DNA of 32,651 nt from Saccoglossus kowalevskii (taxonomy: Eukaryota > Hemichordata > Enteropneusta > Harrimaniidae). Location: the NCBI RefSeq assembly GCF_000003605.2, contig NW_003107097.1:258855-291505 (forward strand), given 5' to 3'. Of the stretch, positions 1 to 10,240 are shown piece by piece. Position numbers and translations under genes: made by a program. Position 1 is the first letter of the stretch. Every line of letters begins with the position of its first letter. The notes beneath the pieces are model-generated. The model searched no databases. It saw nothing but the letters and a program-made list of their open reading frames with translations, and was not told the origin of the DNA.

Positions 1-200
1 ATTTGTGTGTTATTCGCTGTACCTGAATATTTAAATTACAAGAGTAGTTTTATTCATAAATTTCAGTTTGTCTTTCATGGCTGAATAATGCTCCAATACA
101 TAGTAGCATAGTCATAGGTTGAATCACACTCTCTCAACAACAATTTGACAAATTAGAAACAGGGATTGAGACAAAATTTACTTGTATTGTAATGAAACTA

Positions 201-346
201 TTGTATTTGCTCTATTAGTAGCACATGTGCTTATGTGATTGACAGATCTGTGTCTAGTCATTTTAATGATCCAGTGTACAATGTGTTATTTTTTCTCAGT
301 TTGTGCAGCTTCTATTAGAGATGTGTTTCTAATAGAGTAAATACAG
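201..346. mobile_element. TA-flanked MITE candidate with TTGTATTTGCTCTATTAG ends
   Basis: About 146 bp between TA at 199-200 and 347-348. The left end TTGTATTTGCTCTATTAGTA is mirrored on the right by TCTAATAGAGTAAATACAG, about 28 bp of imperfect inverted repeat. One further end sequence occurs at 10219-10240. Confidence 0.55.
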
Positions 347-348
347 TA

Positions 349-2042
349 CCCTAAATGGCAATTGACAACAACAATAATATTCCTGTTGTGAAAACCTACT
401 TTTTGTTTAGTCTTAGTTGGGTAAATTACATGGTAAGAAAAACTATTCTATATTACACTCCCTTATAAATGTGTCCCAGGATGCAATATGTTTGTTACAC
501 TCATTGACCTCATATATCTAACATTATTACCAGTATCATCAATGGATTCAAGTGGCCATTATTACAACTGTTTTTATTTTCCACTTTGATATTTGATATT
601 TATAATGTTTTGTGAAAGACTTTATTTTATTATAAGAGAACTGATTTTTTACAGGAACATTTAAGACAAGCAAATATTTATGATGGCATATGTCAGGAAC
701 ATGTGTTTTACAGTTATTATACCTCAAATAAAATGATGTTGTCTCAAGCTATATATATGTACTACCGGTAGTATGTATTTGTTGTTAGCAGTAGATGTCA
801 GTATATACTGGGTGTACATACGTATGTTTTTAGTGTTTATGTGGATATTTTGTGATTATCTGTTGAAACAGTTCTGCTGCCTTGGTGGATTTTGTAGTCA
901 GTAGAGCATCTGATCTTGAATAATTTTGATATTAAATACATGTACTAATCCAGAAACAAATTCTTAAAGCGCTACAGTCATCGCTCAGCACGAGTTTGAA
1001 TTCCATGTGCACAATGTATTTTCATGTGTTGTATACATGTACATCGCTTTGGAGTCTCATATCATTCGTGACGTGGCACAATAATTGTAACGCTTCATAC
1101 AAATATTGGCTTTGCCTGGAAATCACAAAAATGTCAGGATTTCAATAGTCGAGACAAGGTTACTCAAAATCATGATAACATGCTATTTATCAACTTAGTC
1201 TGAATAGTGCTTTTGATCAAAAATAACAAAAATAGTAATCTGCAAACAAAAATTTTACATTATCACATCTTCCTAGAGTAAGTTGGAAACACTTAGGTAG
1301 TACCGTAGTACTTACACCAAAAATCTTGACATCGCAATCTTAATTAACAACTAGCAATTGATTGCCTCAAAACTTGCAACATTTTTTATTTATCGAAAAA
1401 AACTGTCAATAAACATGCTGCTTTCTGATTGGTCTAACGGCTAGTATTTGCATTAGGTAGGCAATCAGGCACAATTTTGTAAGTAGTTCAGGTTTAGCAT
1501 TGACTGGCATTGTAGACAGTATGATTACTCATTTGCATAATAACAACCTAATTTACATAGGGTGGTTATTTTGAAACCTAACATAAAAATAACATCTAAT
1601 ATTTTTTTTGAAGATTGAGCATTGTAAAACTGTTATACTCAAAGATATCCGGAAGTACAATGATGGCTTAATGTAATGCTATTCAAAATTTGTTTCTACA
1701 TTTTTGACAATTTGTTGTTCAATCATTTGCTTACAGTATCAAACAAATATCAAACAACTACGAATCTATTATTCTACAGTCTATAACAAGGTCACTTCTT
1801 TTGATTGAGATGGGAATTCAAATATAAAACGTTCCTATTTGCAAATGCAAAAATAGTGCTTATGGAAACAATGGCGTCCTCTAGTGGTCGTACTTAAAAC
1901 CTTGCTCCTACTGTTTATTACTACATTCAGTGTTTGGTCCGAGAGAATTTGGAGAAGGGATTAGTAAGGGTGTTTGGTTAGATTTAGTGGGGGGTATCAC
2001 TGGCAGACATAAACTGAATAAAATAACATATTTTTTTATCTG
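349..2042. other. Non-coding flank without recognised genes
   Basis: AT-rich DNA with many stops in all frames. A 14-bp perfect palindrome TACTACCGGTAGTA lies at 760-773. Nothing else recognisable. Confidence 0.6.
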
Positions 2043-2177
2043 CACAATTGAGTTACAGCTCACTATATACTGAATGAAAAATGTTTCATTAAAATCTTAA
2101 TAAGACCAATATTTTGCACGTAGCAGCTTGTACATTTTACAATCCAATGTTATAGCGCCCTATGCCGGAAATATTCG
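2043..2177. repeat. Dispersed direct repeat, copy 1
   Basis: About 135 bp shared with 3788-3942. Identical stretches include TTCATTAAAATCTTAATAAG, CCAATATTTTGCACGTAG and TATAGCGCCCTATGCCGGAA. Similarity may reach left to about 1911 (CATTCAGTG segment). No terminal inverted repeats or coding potential seen, so class unknown. Confidence 0.7.
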
Positions 2178-2900
2178 GAATCGGGCATATGGTTTTTAAT
2201 TGTACGTCATATAAGATACACTGTTTTAATACAATTCCTGAAAAGTTGCATCTATAATTATGGTTCATTGGCATACCATCAAATCTCACACATTTGACAT
2301 CCTGTGAAACCAGGAAATGAAGGAAACTCTGACATTGTCCCATGAATACTTCATTAGTATTTCAGGCACGTCGCTGCTGTCACTCATACTACAGCGTTAT
2401 ATACGACACCTTGAACTGCCACTTGTGTCGTGTATTTGACATGCATTATAGATTGTATTATTAATAAATGATGCATAATAGTGCCCAGGTGTGCTGTTTG
2501 CACCGCATGTCAATATAAGCCTGTACGATGTCGGCTACCGTACTGGAATACCTTGGGGAGACTGCGACGACATAGGCCATTTATAAATTCTTGAAGATTC
2601 ATACCATCACAGAAAAATAATATGTATTTAACCAGACTCCATTTAAATACTCCGTAAAGCTAATAATTTACTATGATTAGTTCGAGAATTCGCCGTTTTA
2701 ACATTTAGCCATATTCACTACGTGTTTTTTAAACCACAGTTCCTCCAGGGACTGTAATTTCAGTTGGCCTCATTGTTACTATATTTTTAATTTATGGATT
2801 TCACTGAATAGTTAAACTAGAACTAATGACACCATGAATAATTAGTGCACCCATACTATGCAGAATGCTTATTATTTGAAACAAGTTTGGAATCTCAAAT

Positions 2901-2915
2901 GATACGATACGATAC
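2901..2915. repeat. (GATAC)3 short tandem repeat
   Basis: Three perfect GATAC units in the non-coding flank. Confidence 0.85.
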
Positions 2916-3787
2916 AGTTGGCGGCGAAAATTGGTAGCTCTTCCGCCGATTACGTTACAGAGACACCGGGGCGGAGACGCAATACAAATAAATGCTCACG
3001 CAATCTTTGTTAACTAAAAGCGTCTTACTTCATTCAAATTAACCTACTTAAAAATCTTCTACCTCTTGCACGAATAACGGTTGCCGACCACTTAATACCA
3101 GCTGGTCACAGACTGGTAAAGTGGTGTGTTTAGGATCAAATTTGCTGCCATATCTACACGACTTGGGTGAAACAAAACTCCCATTTGTGAAATATTATAT
3201 ATTGCATATGCCAAATTTGAGTAGAATGTTGTCAAAGTACACGCGCGATAGATTCCCCAAAAGCTTTTTTTAATCCCCCGATACGCCGTAAAGTATAAGA
3301 CCCGATGACAAGTCTCAGGTGTCTCACGTCACATCATGAAGACTATGTTGACCTCAGTCCCGCGCCCTGGGTTGATATGTATGCACTTTGCATGTAGATT
3401 ATCCTGGCGACATAAATTGTAATGCGATTTATTTTACTAATATCAAGATAAAGTGTCATCAAAGGTGTTTACTGATAAATACATACAACTTGGATCTCAA
3501 TTAAAATATGGGTTAAACCATTTTAAATCGTATCAAGGCGTGGTGTAGACGATTTGAGGGGAAAGTTTGAAACGCATCAAATTTCTCGAGAAAAAAAAAA
3601 TATCTACCCACTAAGACATTGGGCTTGCATGGTCTAGTTAGTTTTTGTTTGGGAAGTTTGTTTTACCTCATACTCCATATTCCACTCTAACTTCCAGATA
3701 TTTTAAATGGTTTACCCTTGTCCGTATTGTTTACTACACGTTACATTCAGTGAAACACACTGAGGTGTTTAGTCTAGAGAGTATCCA

Positions 3788-3942
3788 CACAATTGCGTTA
3801 GAGCTCACCATATACTGAATAAATAATAAATGAAATACGTGAAAAATGTTTCATTAAAATCTTAATAAGACCAATATTTTGCACGTAGAAGCTTGTACAT
3901 TTTCCAGTTCAGTGTTATAGCGCCCTATGCCGGAAATATTCG
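3788..3942. repeat. Dispersed direct repeat, copy 2
   Basis: Second copy of the repeat at 2043-2177, same orientation, about 20 bp longer because of an AATAAATAATAAATG-like insertion after CATATACTG. Just beyond the copy, CTAGTTTGTTTTACCTCATAC at about 3968 also echoes 3653-3672, so the area has been locally duplicated more than once. Confidence 0.7.
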
Positions 3943-5233
3943 AAAACAGGCATTGGACCTGCATCATCTAGTTTGTTTTACCTCATACCTAAAATGTGAG
4001 TATTTAATGATTCAGAATCTCACTTTGGTGCATTATAATGATTTCAATTTCTGGTAGCGATTTAAAAAAAAAAACATCCATAGTAGCGCTCACATCATGT
4101 AGCTACTGTATTTGCAAATAAATCAAATTGACTAGGAATGAATTCTTGTGGGTGATTATACAGAAGGGTTAAATCCTTGAAAAGGGAGATCAAGAAGGAG
4201 ATAAGAGCAGTATGAACATAAGAAAAAACCTAACATCGCATCAACACATTAACCTGAAATGATTGCCAATTGTTATTTAGTCCAAGTTCAGTCACATTTG
4301 ACCGATTAAGTTCATATATAGAATGAACTCAAAATCACTTAAACTTGAGTAAGTACTATATTTTCATTAAGGTAGAAGCCTACTTATAAATGAAGATACT
4401 CAGAATGTATTCAAATTTCGTTGTGCAGTACTCTGAGCCAATATAAAGATATTTATTGGCTTCAAAAAACGATATCATTCGAGAAAATGTTGGTTATTAT
4501 AATTACAGGAACATTGGCAATTTTTCATTTTAAAACATCTCGACATATCTCGAATTCGTGCATGGGTAACACGGTGGGAAACAATCTATACTTTTTCAAA
4601 TAAAATCTGAATAAGCCCTTATGTTGTTCGGGTTACCATTACCTTCCGATAAAATAACTCTTTATCGTTGTATTCTATTGAACTATCCCGAAGGATTATA
4701 TTCATGCCCACTTTTTTTTCAAAATATAGTTTTGTATCATTCAACAGAATATAAAAAAAAAAATACCTCAAATGATCCGTTATACACGGATATAAACATT
4801 AAATACTCATCACACATTTTACCAATTTTCTTACAAACAAGAAGTACTTTGAGTTTGGACTCGTTAAGGCAACTAGTTCTCACAATATTTAAATAACTAA
4901 ATCTGAATATAGAAATAACCTTGCAGACACATTTGTCTGATATTATCAAAATATTAGCACATATTTGTCAAACACGCGTCAAAGAATAGATACAACACGG
5001 CACGCTAAGCAGTCCTCAATGTTATGCAAGTTATTAAATGAACCTTCAAAACAAATGTTAAAATAATATTTCGAGATTAATATGTAGTTATACAACATGT
5101 ATGTGACACCAATGAATGAATAATTGAAATCCCGCGAGTGATTATTGAGATATGACGGACATGTCATAAATGTAACGCTGGGAGCATATTATTTAGTTAT
5201 GCGTATTGAATCATTATTATGCTCAAATTTTAA

Positions 5234-5389
5234 AGCGGAAGGGTCGTCACCTGCGCACGCGCAGGAATTGAGTCCAAAGCGACGATAACAAACGCTCTAA
5301 AAACGCAAAGAATCATGGTTGGACGCTTGTTTGTAAATAATAACACGATATGGCCATCTGACGCATGCGCAGGTGACGACTCCCCCGCT
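5234..5389. mobile_element. TTAA-flanked MITE with long GC-rich TIRs
   Basis: 156 bp between TTAA at 5230-5233 and 5390-5393. The two ends form an inverted repeat of about 30 bp: AGCGG at the left edge, then GTCGTCACCTGCGCACGCG, mirrored on the right as GCATGCGCAGGTGACGAC and CCGCT. TTAA target duplications are the mark of piggyBac-type transposition. It has no coding capacity. Confidence 0.75.
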
Positions 5390-5393
5390 TTAA

Positions 5394-6615
5394 TTAGAAA
5401 AAATGAATATCCAGTGACATATATGTGGCGAATTTCAATATCATCCAGTGAGTGGTATTTGTTGAGATTCGAGCGTAACAGTCATTTAAAGTAACAGTGT
5501 GTGCCTTGTCGTGTATTTGTATACGTGGTTCAAAAATGCCCCAGTAAGCCTCTTAGTATAGGCCATGACTCTTATAAAACACGATCGATATTTTTTCTAC
5601 AGAATTCACATTCTTTAATAATTATGATATTTGTTTCCAAAGGTCACTAATACACACCGCATTGGGAATAATATAAAGTGTCACGTATGCATATAAATAT
5701 GTACTGACAATAACTCACTATGTACGATAAGTTTAAATGCCTGTACGTGTCTACCTCATAAATTAACATATAGTCAGTTCCGCGATATACTTGATACATT
5801 TTGTATCCAACATTTTAACTCGCATTCAGTGATTGTATTTCTCTGAAATTATGTTTGTGAGAAAACATAAACCGTTGCATGCTGTATCTGCACGCAGCCG
5901 GAATTGAATACTAAGGACTGAACCATTTGAAATCAGGGGAGAGGGATTCAAAACCACAATTAAACGGGCGGGGATGTGATGTATGCACACCATGACATCT
6001 TCTGTGGCTGGGTTTATAACGACCTTCCGTGACACAAAAATATGCCTGGACACAAATTCGATTTACATTTTAGAAATTTGTAAGTATCACATTATAGTAT
6101 TAAAGGGGAACACGTAGAGGCAACAAGTCCTGCCAAGAATGTGAATTTTTTTATCTCTAAATATGTTGATTATAACGCATCCACTGTTGTTTGGACATGG
6201 CACAGCTTTGAAATCTTCTGATAGTACTGTCTTTGATTTTTTTTGTAAAACTTTGAACGCCAATGATATTTCCCGCCAAAATGTGTGCGCAATCATTCGC
6301 TCATTTTCGGCATTCAAATAATTACTGGAACAATGATTTCATTTCCTTGTTTTGTTTTTACTTCAAAATCGAATTGTTCATTTTAGGATTAACTTATTCA
6401 GTCCTGGGGATTTGATCACTTTTATCTGCTTTGCGCAATCACCTTGTCTACCATATTGGAGTACCATGTACCAAGTTATATATTATTGGGTAATACACAT
6501 AAATGAATAGAATAGGATAGGATAGAATATTGCTTTATTACAGCGTTAAAGAACATTTGACAATTCTTTTTTTGATTTCTACACATGTAGAAGGTAATTT
6601 TAGTCACACCACTCC
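5394..6615. other. Non-coding flank without recognised genes
   Basis: Two minus-strand open frames (5826-6053 and 6087-6317) are slightly less AT-rich than their surroundings but lack ATG-based starts of useful length and known motifs. They may be worn transposon DNA. Confidence 0.5.
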
Positions 6616-6617
6616 TA

Positions 6618-6857
6618 ATCTGTTCACTACCAGACTTTCTCACCCAATTTTTTCTGGACTTTGTTTTCTTTTATTCTTCAATATTTCTGAAAATGAACCC
6701 TAATTTTGAAGCCAACAGACAAAATTTTAGTAAATTTTCAGTTTTTACTCAAAATATTTGACTATTTTTGTCCCAATCTTCTGAAGGAAAGTGCAGACTA
6801 TAAACAGAACTATTTTGTGAATTTGTGATGAAAAGAGGGAACTGGTGGTGAAAAGGT
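6618..6857. mobile_element. TA-flanked MITE, copy 1
   Basis: 240 bp, flanked by TA on both sides (6616-6617 and 6858-6859), with terminal inverted repeats built on TTCAC(C/T)ACCAG and CTGGTGGTGAAAAGG. It aligns along its whole length with 8488-8726 in the same orientation. TA duplications, short TIRs and no coding capacity point to a Tc1/mariner-type non-autonomous element. Confidence 0.8.
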
Positions 6858-7187
6858 TAAAAAGCGAAAGCTGGATGGATATTTGGAAACAATTCTTATC
6901 ATTGCCAAACAAAAAATAGTACAATGTAGTAGTCAATTATATAGTGTGAATCACTAAGAGTCACTGTAGAAAACCTCTCACTGATCCCTGCAAACACGAG
7001 AGCTATGGATTTTGTACTGTTTGTGAGAAATCTTATCAAAAATCCTGAAATTGAATTTAAAATATTTAGCAGTAAAGTGGTCTTGAATGCAACAACATAA
7101 CTGATAATGACAATTATATTTTGAGTTGGTGATGAAACATCTTTAGTACATGCAGCTTCATTGCTCCTTTATTTTAGATTGATTTAA

Positions 7188-7474
7188 AGGGCAGTAGTCG
7201 TCACACAACGCATGCGCGTGATATATGGGTCTCATATAAACAAAGATGGCGACTTTGACTGTTGCACAGATCAACAAGTACAAACTGAGACATTACAAAG
7301 CTTTAATTAGGCATTATTAGGTGCTTGGAAAGTATCGAGTCATTGGCGGTAATTAGTGTAAGTCGCGAACCAGGTAAAATCTCATACTCGCGATTTTCAT
7401 TAGAAGAACACATTGAATTAATGTTTATCAACACAAATATGCACGCACATGCACAGCGCGACGACTGCCGTGCT
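7188..7474. mobile_element. TTAA-flanked MITE, related family, copy 1
   Basis: 287 bp between TTAA at 7184-7187 and 7475-7478. The left end AGGGCAGTAGTCGTCAC and right end GCGCGACGACTGCC are imperfect inverted repeats, both next to CGCATGCGC/CACATGCAC-like sequence. The TIRs resemble those of the element at 5234-5389. The inside (GATGGCGACTTTGACTGTTG and following) matches the copy in intron 1 near 24.4 kb. Confidence 0.7.
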
Positions 7475-7478
7475 TTAA

Positions 7479-9066
7479 TAATTTTCCATGGTGATCACAA
7501 TAATCAATGGCTTATATAATATAATACAAAGTTGGAATGATACTATTCTTACATGTAGCTCTATTATTAAATTGATAAATATATGAATATTCAAGAACAT
7601 TAAAAACCGGTCAATTTGTACATGTCATGTTTCCAAGCACATGCTATACATAGGGATACATATAAAATTTTCGAAATTTTATTCATCATGTTTTCACATG
7701 ATCTCAAAAATTGGGTATGCCTTATAGTGGGTATATCTCATTAGCATGATTTAACATATTTATGAGTCATCAACTTAATCTGGTAACTTGATCCCCTCTC
7801 CATGCCACTGTTTTCTGTCCAGAAAAAAATGCAGAATTACTGATTAGATATAAAAGTGTGTCAACTCCGTTTGGCTGAACATGAACTTAATCTTGTATAT
7901 AAACTCCATTTGGAAGAGAAAATATTTATTTATTAATAATTAAATACATGTATTACTGAATTTTATTGATTTGCAAGTACTTGTATTTATGTTCTCAGAT
8001 ACTCACAGATCGGGGGGAGGGGCTTCCTTTGTAATTAACTCACTGCTTTATACATTGTGCTATATTACAATATCAGGCAACGAGAATGTCACATGACTGT
8101 CAGATCACACACAATCTCACAACCCACAGAACATCAAATAAATCAAAAGCAATATTCAGAAAAATATTCTGGAATAGAGTTTATACTAATCTAGGTTGCC
8201 CTGTAGCTATCAGATTTTATCATTGACTTGATAAGCTGCTATGCATCATGGGCAAGCAATTATCTACACTCCCTAGGTTTGGATTGACAAACCATTTTCA
8301 AATACAAACAATGTTTTATTGTTCTTTTGGTACTTATTGGTACTTTTACTTCAAAGTGTGCTACTTAATCCTCTTCGTAATATTTTTTTTTTAAATTTCA
8401 GACATCAAAAATATATAGTTTCAGTTTTGTGACATTTTGATTTTTTTTTGCAGGCATTCAGATTATCTTTCAAATATGTGTAGTATATCCTTTTCACCAC
8501 CAGACTTTTTCGCCCAAATTTGTCTGAACTTTTTTTCTAACATTTTACAATATTTTGAAAAATGAACTCTAATTTTGGAGCCAATAGACAAAATTTTAGT
8601 CAATTATCGGTTTTTACTCAAAAAAATTCCCTTTTTTTGTCCCAATCTTTTGAAGGAAAGTGCAGACTATAAGCAGAACTATTTTGTGAATTTGTGATGA
8701 AAAGAGGGAACTGGTGGTGAAACGGTTATAACACATTCCTTCCATCTTTAAAGAGACAGATTGGTATAAGCCTTTATCTCTCAACAGTTACTTTAAGGGT
8801 CGACCATTAGAAATAGAAGGGGGTGTATAAAATTGCCAGGAAAAAAATGATTAATGAAAGCAAACATTTATCTCCCCTCCCTGATTTTGTAGTGGTCATT
8901 CCTTACCAAGAGATATTAATAAAGTACAGTCTTAGAATAACTGACTGCAACAACCCTACCCTAACTGGCTATAAATCAGCCCACTTCTGTTGCAAAATAG
9001 CACTGGTATGCAGTCACACAAGAACTCAAAATTGGTCTATTCATTACATATTCATGAACTTTCAAT
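7479..9066. other. Non-coding flank outside the MITE copies
   Basis: Except for the TA-flanked MITE at 8488-8726, this stretch shows only AT-rich sequence with no convincing frames, RNA genes or repeats. Confidence 0.55.
8488..8726. mobile_element. TA-flanked MITE, copy 2
   Basis: 239 bp, flanked by TA (8486-8487 and 8727-8728). The 5' end reads TCCTTTTCACCACCAG and the 3' end CTGGTGGTGAAACGGT, nearly perfect inverted repeats. Internally it shares long identical stretches with copy 1, such as GGAAAGTGCAGACTATAA and GAACTATTTTGTGAATTTG. No open frame of note. Confidence 0.8.
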
Positions 9067-9070
9067 TTAA

Positions 9071-9189
9071 AGGGGAACCGCTCAATCCCATGGATTGCAC
9101 TAAAGAATCATGGGACACTGTTGTTTATGTTGTTAATCTAAATCTAAAGTAAATTTGTTATGAGATTAGGCTTAACTGGAAGTGCCCCT
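9071..9189. mobile_element. Short TTAA-flanked MITE candidate
   Basis: 119 bp between TTAA at 9067-9070 and 9190-9193. Left end AGGGGAACCG, right end GTGCCCCT, giving inverted repeats of about 8-10 bp. Short ends make this less certain than the other TTAA elements. A TTAAAGGGGAACACG sequence near 6100 could be a single end of the same family. Confidence 0.45.
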
Positions 9190-9559
9190 TTAATAGATTG
9201 GAATAATTCGGCAAGATCTGAACACTGTAATACAAACGTACAAGGCACACGAAGTGAACCACATTTTAGGCATACCACATTCTTTTGTTAAATGTACACA
9301 TAAACCATTTATTTATTTTTAGATACTGGTTAAACATCCTAGACAAGATGCTTTATAATATAGGCCATTATATTTACCAATTTCAAATGGCCGAAAAGGG
9401 TTACAGATGCTGGGCATATACATTGATAATGCAAACTTGAAAAGAAGCATTTAGTAACTTTCTTTGTTTTTTTTATACTATAATTAATTTGTGTTCATGT
9501 TTATTAATTTAACTTTATTATTAAGAGCCCAAAAAAGATTGTAATTTCTTTACGGTGAT

Positions 9560-9585
9560 AATAAAGTATTATTGTATTGTATTGT
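9560..9585 (+). repeat. Retroposon 3' tail: AATAAA plus (ATTGT)3
   Basis: AATAAA at 9560-9565 is followed by ATTGTATTGTATTGT at 9571-9585, the type of short-repeat tail left by a LINE or SINE insertion on the plus strand. It precedes the RT fragment by about 180 bp, so it belongs to a different insertion. Confidence 0.4.
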
Positions 9586-9761
9586 AATGTAAAGTAACTG
9601 TTTAGTTTAGTTTTGGTTTCAGTATGGCCTGGGATATACAAGGGGTTGGCAATGTAAATATGTTTGTACCCGCCTTTATCCAAAGATCGTCTGATATTGC
9701 TGCACAACAATGGTCATTCAGGCTGCAATTCTTTAATAATCTGTTCTTTATTGATAACAAT

Positions 9762-9960
9762 TTTTGTTCCCTATCCAGATTTCGTGTTTTTTGTCACAGA
9801 TTGCGCATCAATAGTGATAGGGTGGAAAATATTCCCGGAGGAAGAAGAATCTGCACTTTATGTGCTTAACAGAAAGTGGAAGATGAATTTCATTTTCGTT
9901 GCGGATGTCCATTATACAAACACTTGAGAGAAATATTATCCCCCTCCTTACTATTACAAA
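9762..9960 (+). pseudogene. Decayed non-LTR retrotransposon, C-terminal RT-tail fragment
   Basis: One plus-strand frame reads SRFRVFCHRLRINSDRV, then IPGGRRICTLCA, a stop at 9867-9869, then QKVEDEFHFRCGCPLYKHLRE. This matches in pattern the C-terminal zinc-binding tail common in invertebrate LINE reverse transcriptases (CxxC, EDEFHF, HxxxxC, then Y..LR). The upstream RT and endonuclease domains are not visible, so it is a 5'-truncated, dead fragment. The internal stop confirms decay. Confidence 0.65.
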
Positions 9961-10100
9961 TACCCATTACAATTAACGCTTGTTTCACTTTTAAATTCTC
10001 ATAACTCGTTTGTATTAAAGTATATATTCTATGGTTCCAAATTAAGAGACAATATTATTTTAAGTGTTATTTTTGTGAACTTTTAGTTGTATACAAGGCC

Positions 10101-10149
<49 letters not shown>
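10101..10149. repeat. Poly(A) run followed by (AT)n microsatellite
   Basis: A17 at 10101-10117 directly joined to about 16 AT units ending at 10149. Possibly a decayed retroposon tail, or simple slippage. Confidence 0.9.
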
Positions 10150-10153
<4 letters not shown>

Positions 10154-10218
10154 ATTTATTGTCTACTGGAACATATGGCACGTTTCTCACGTAGATGAAC
10201 CCTCATTTATGTGAACGC

Positions 10219-10240
10219 TTCTAATAGAGCAAATACGGTA
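10219..10240. mobile_element. Solitary end of the TTGTATTTGCTCTATTAG MITE family
   Basis: CTTCTAATAGAGCAAATACGG matches the right end of the element at 201-346. I found no matching left end nearby, so it is a truncated copy. Confidence 0.4.

Larger units (their letters stand above)
2178..5229. other. Non-coding flank between repeats
   Basis: Apart from the second copy of the dispersed repeat (3788-3942), a GATAC array and a possible element end at 4367-4383 I see no gene. Short open frames at 4.4-5.2 kb on both strands overlap and are low in complexity. Confidence 0.55.
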
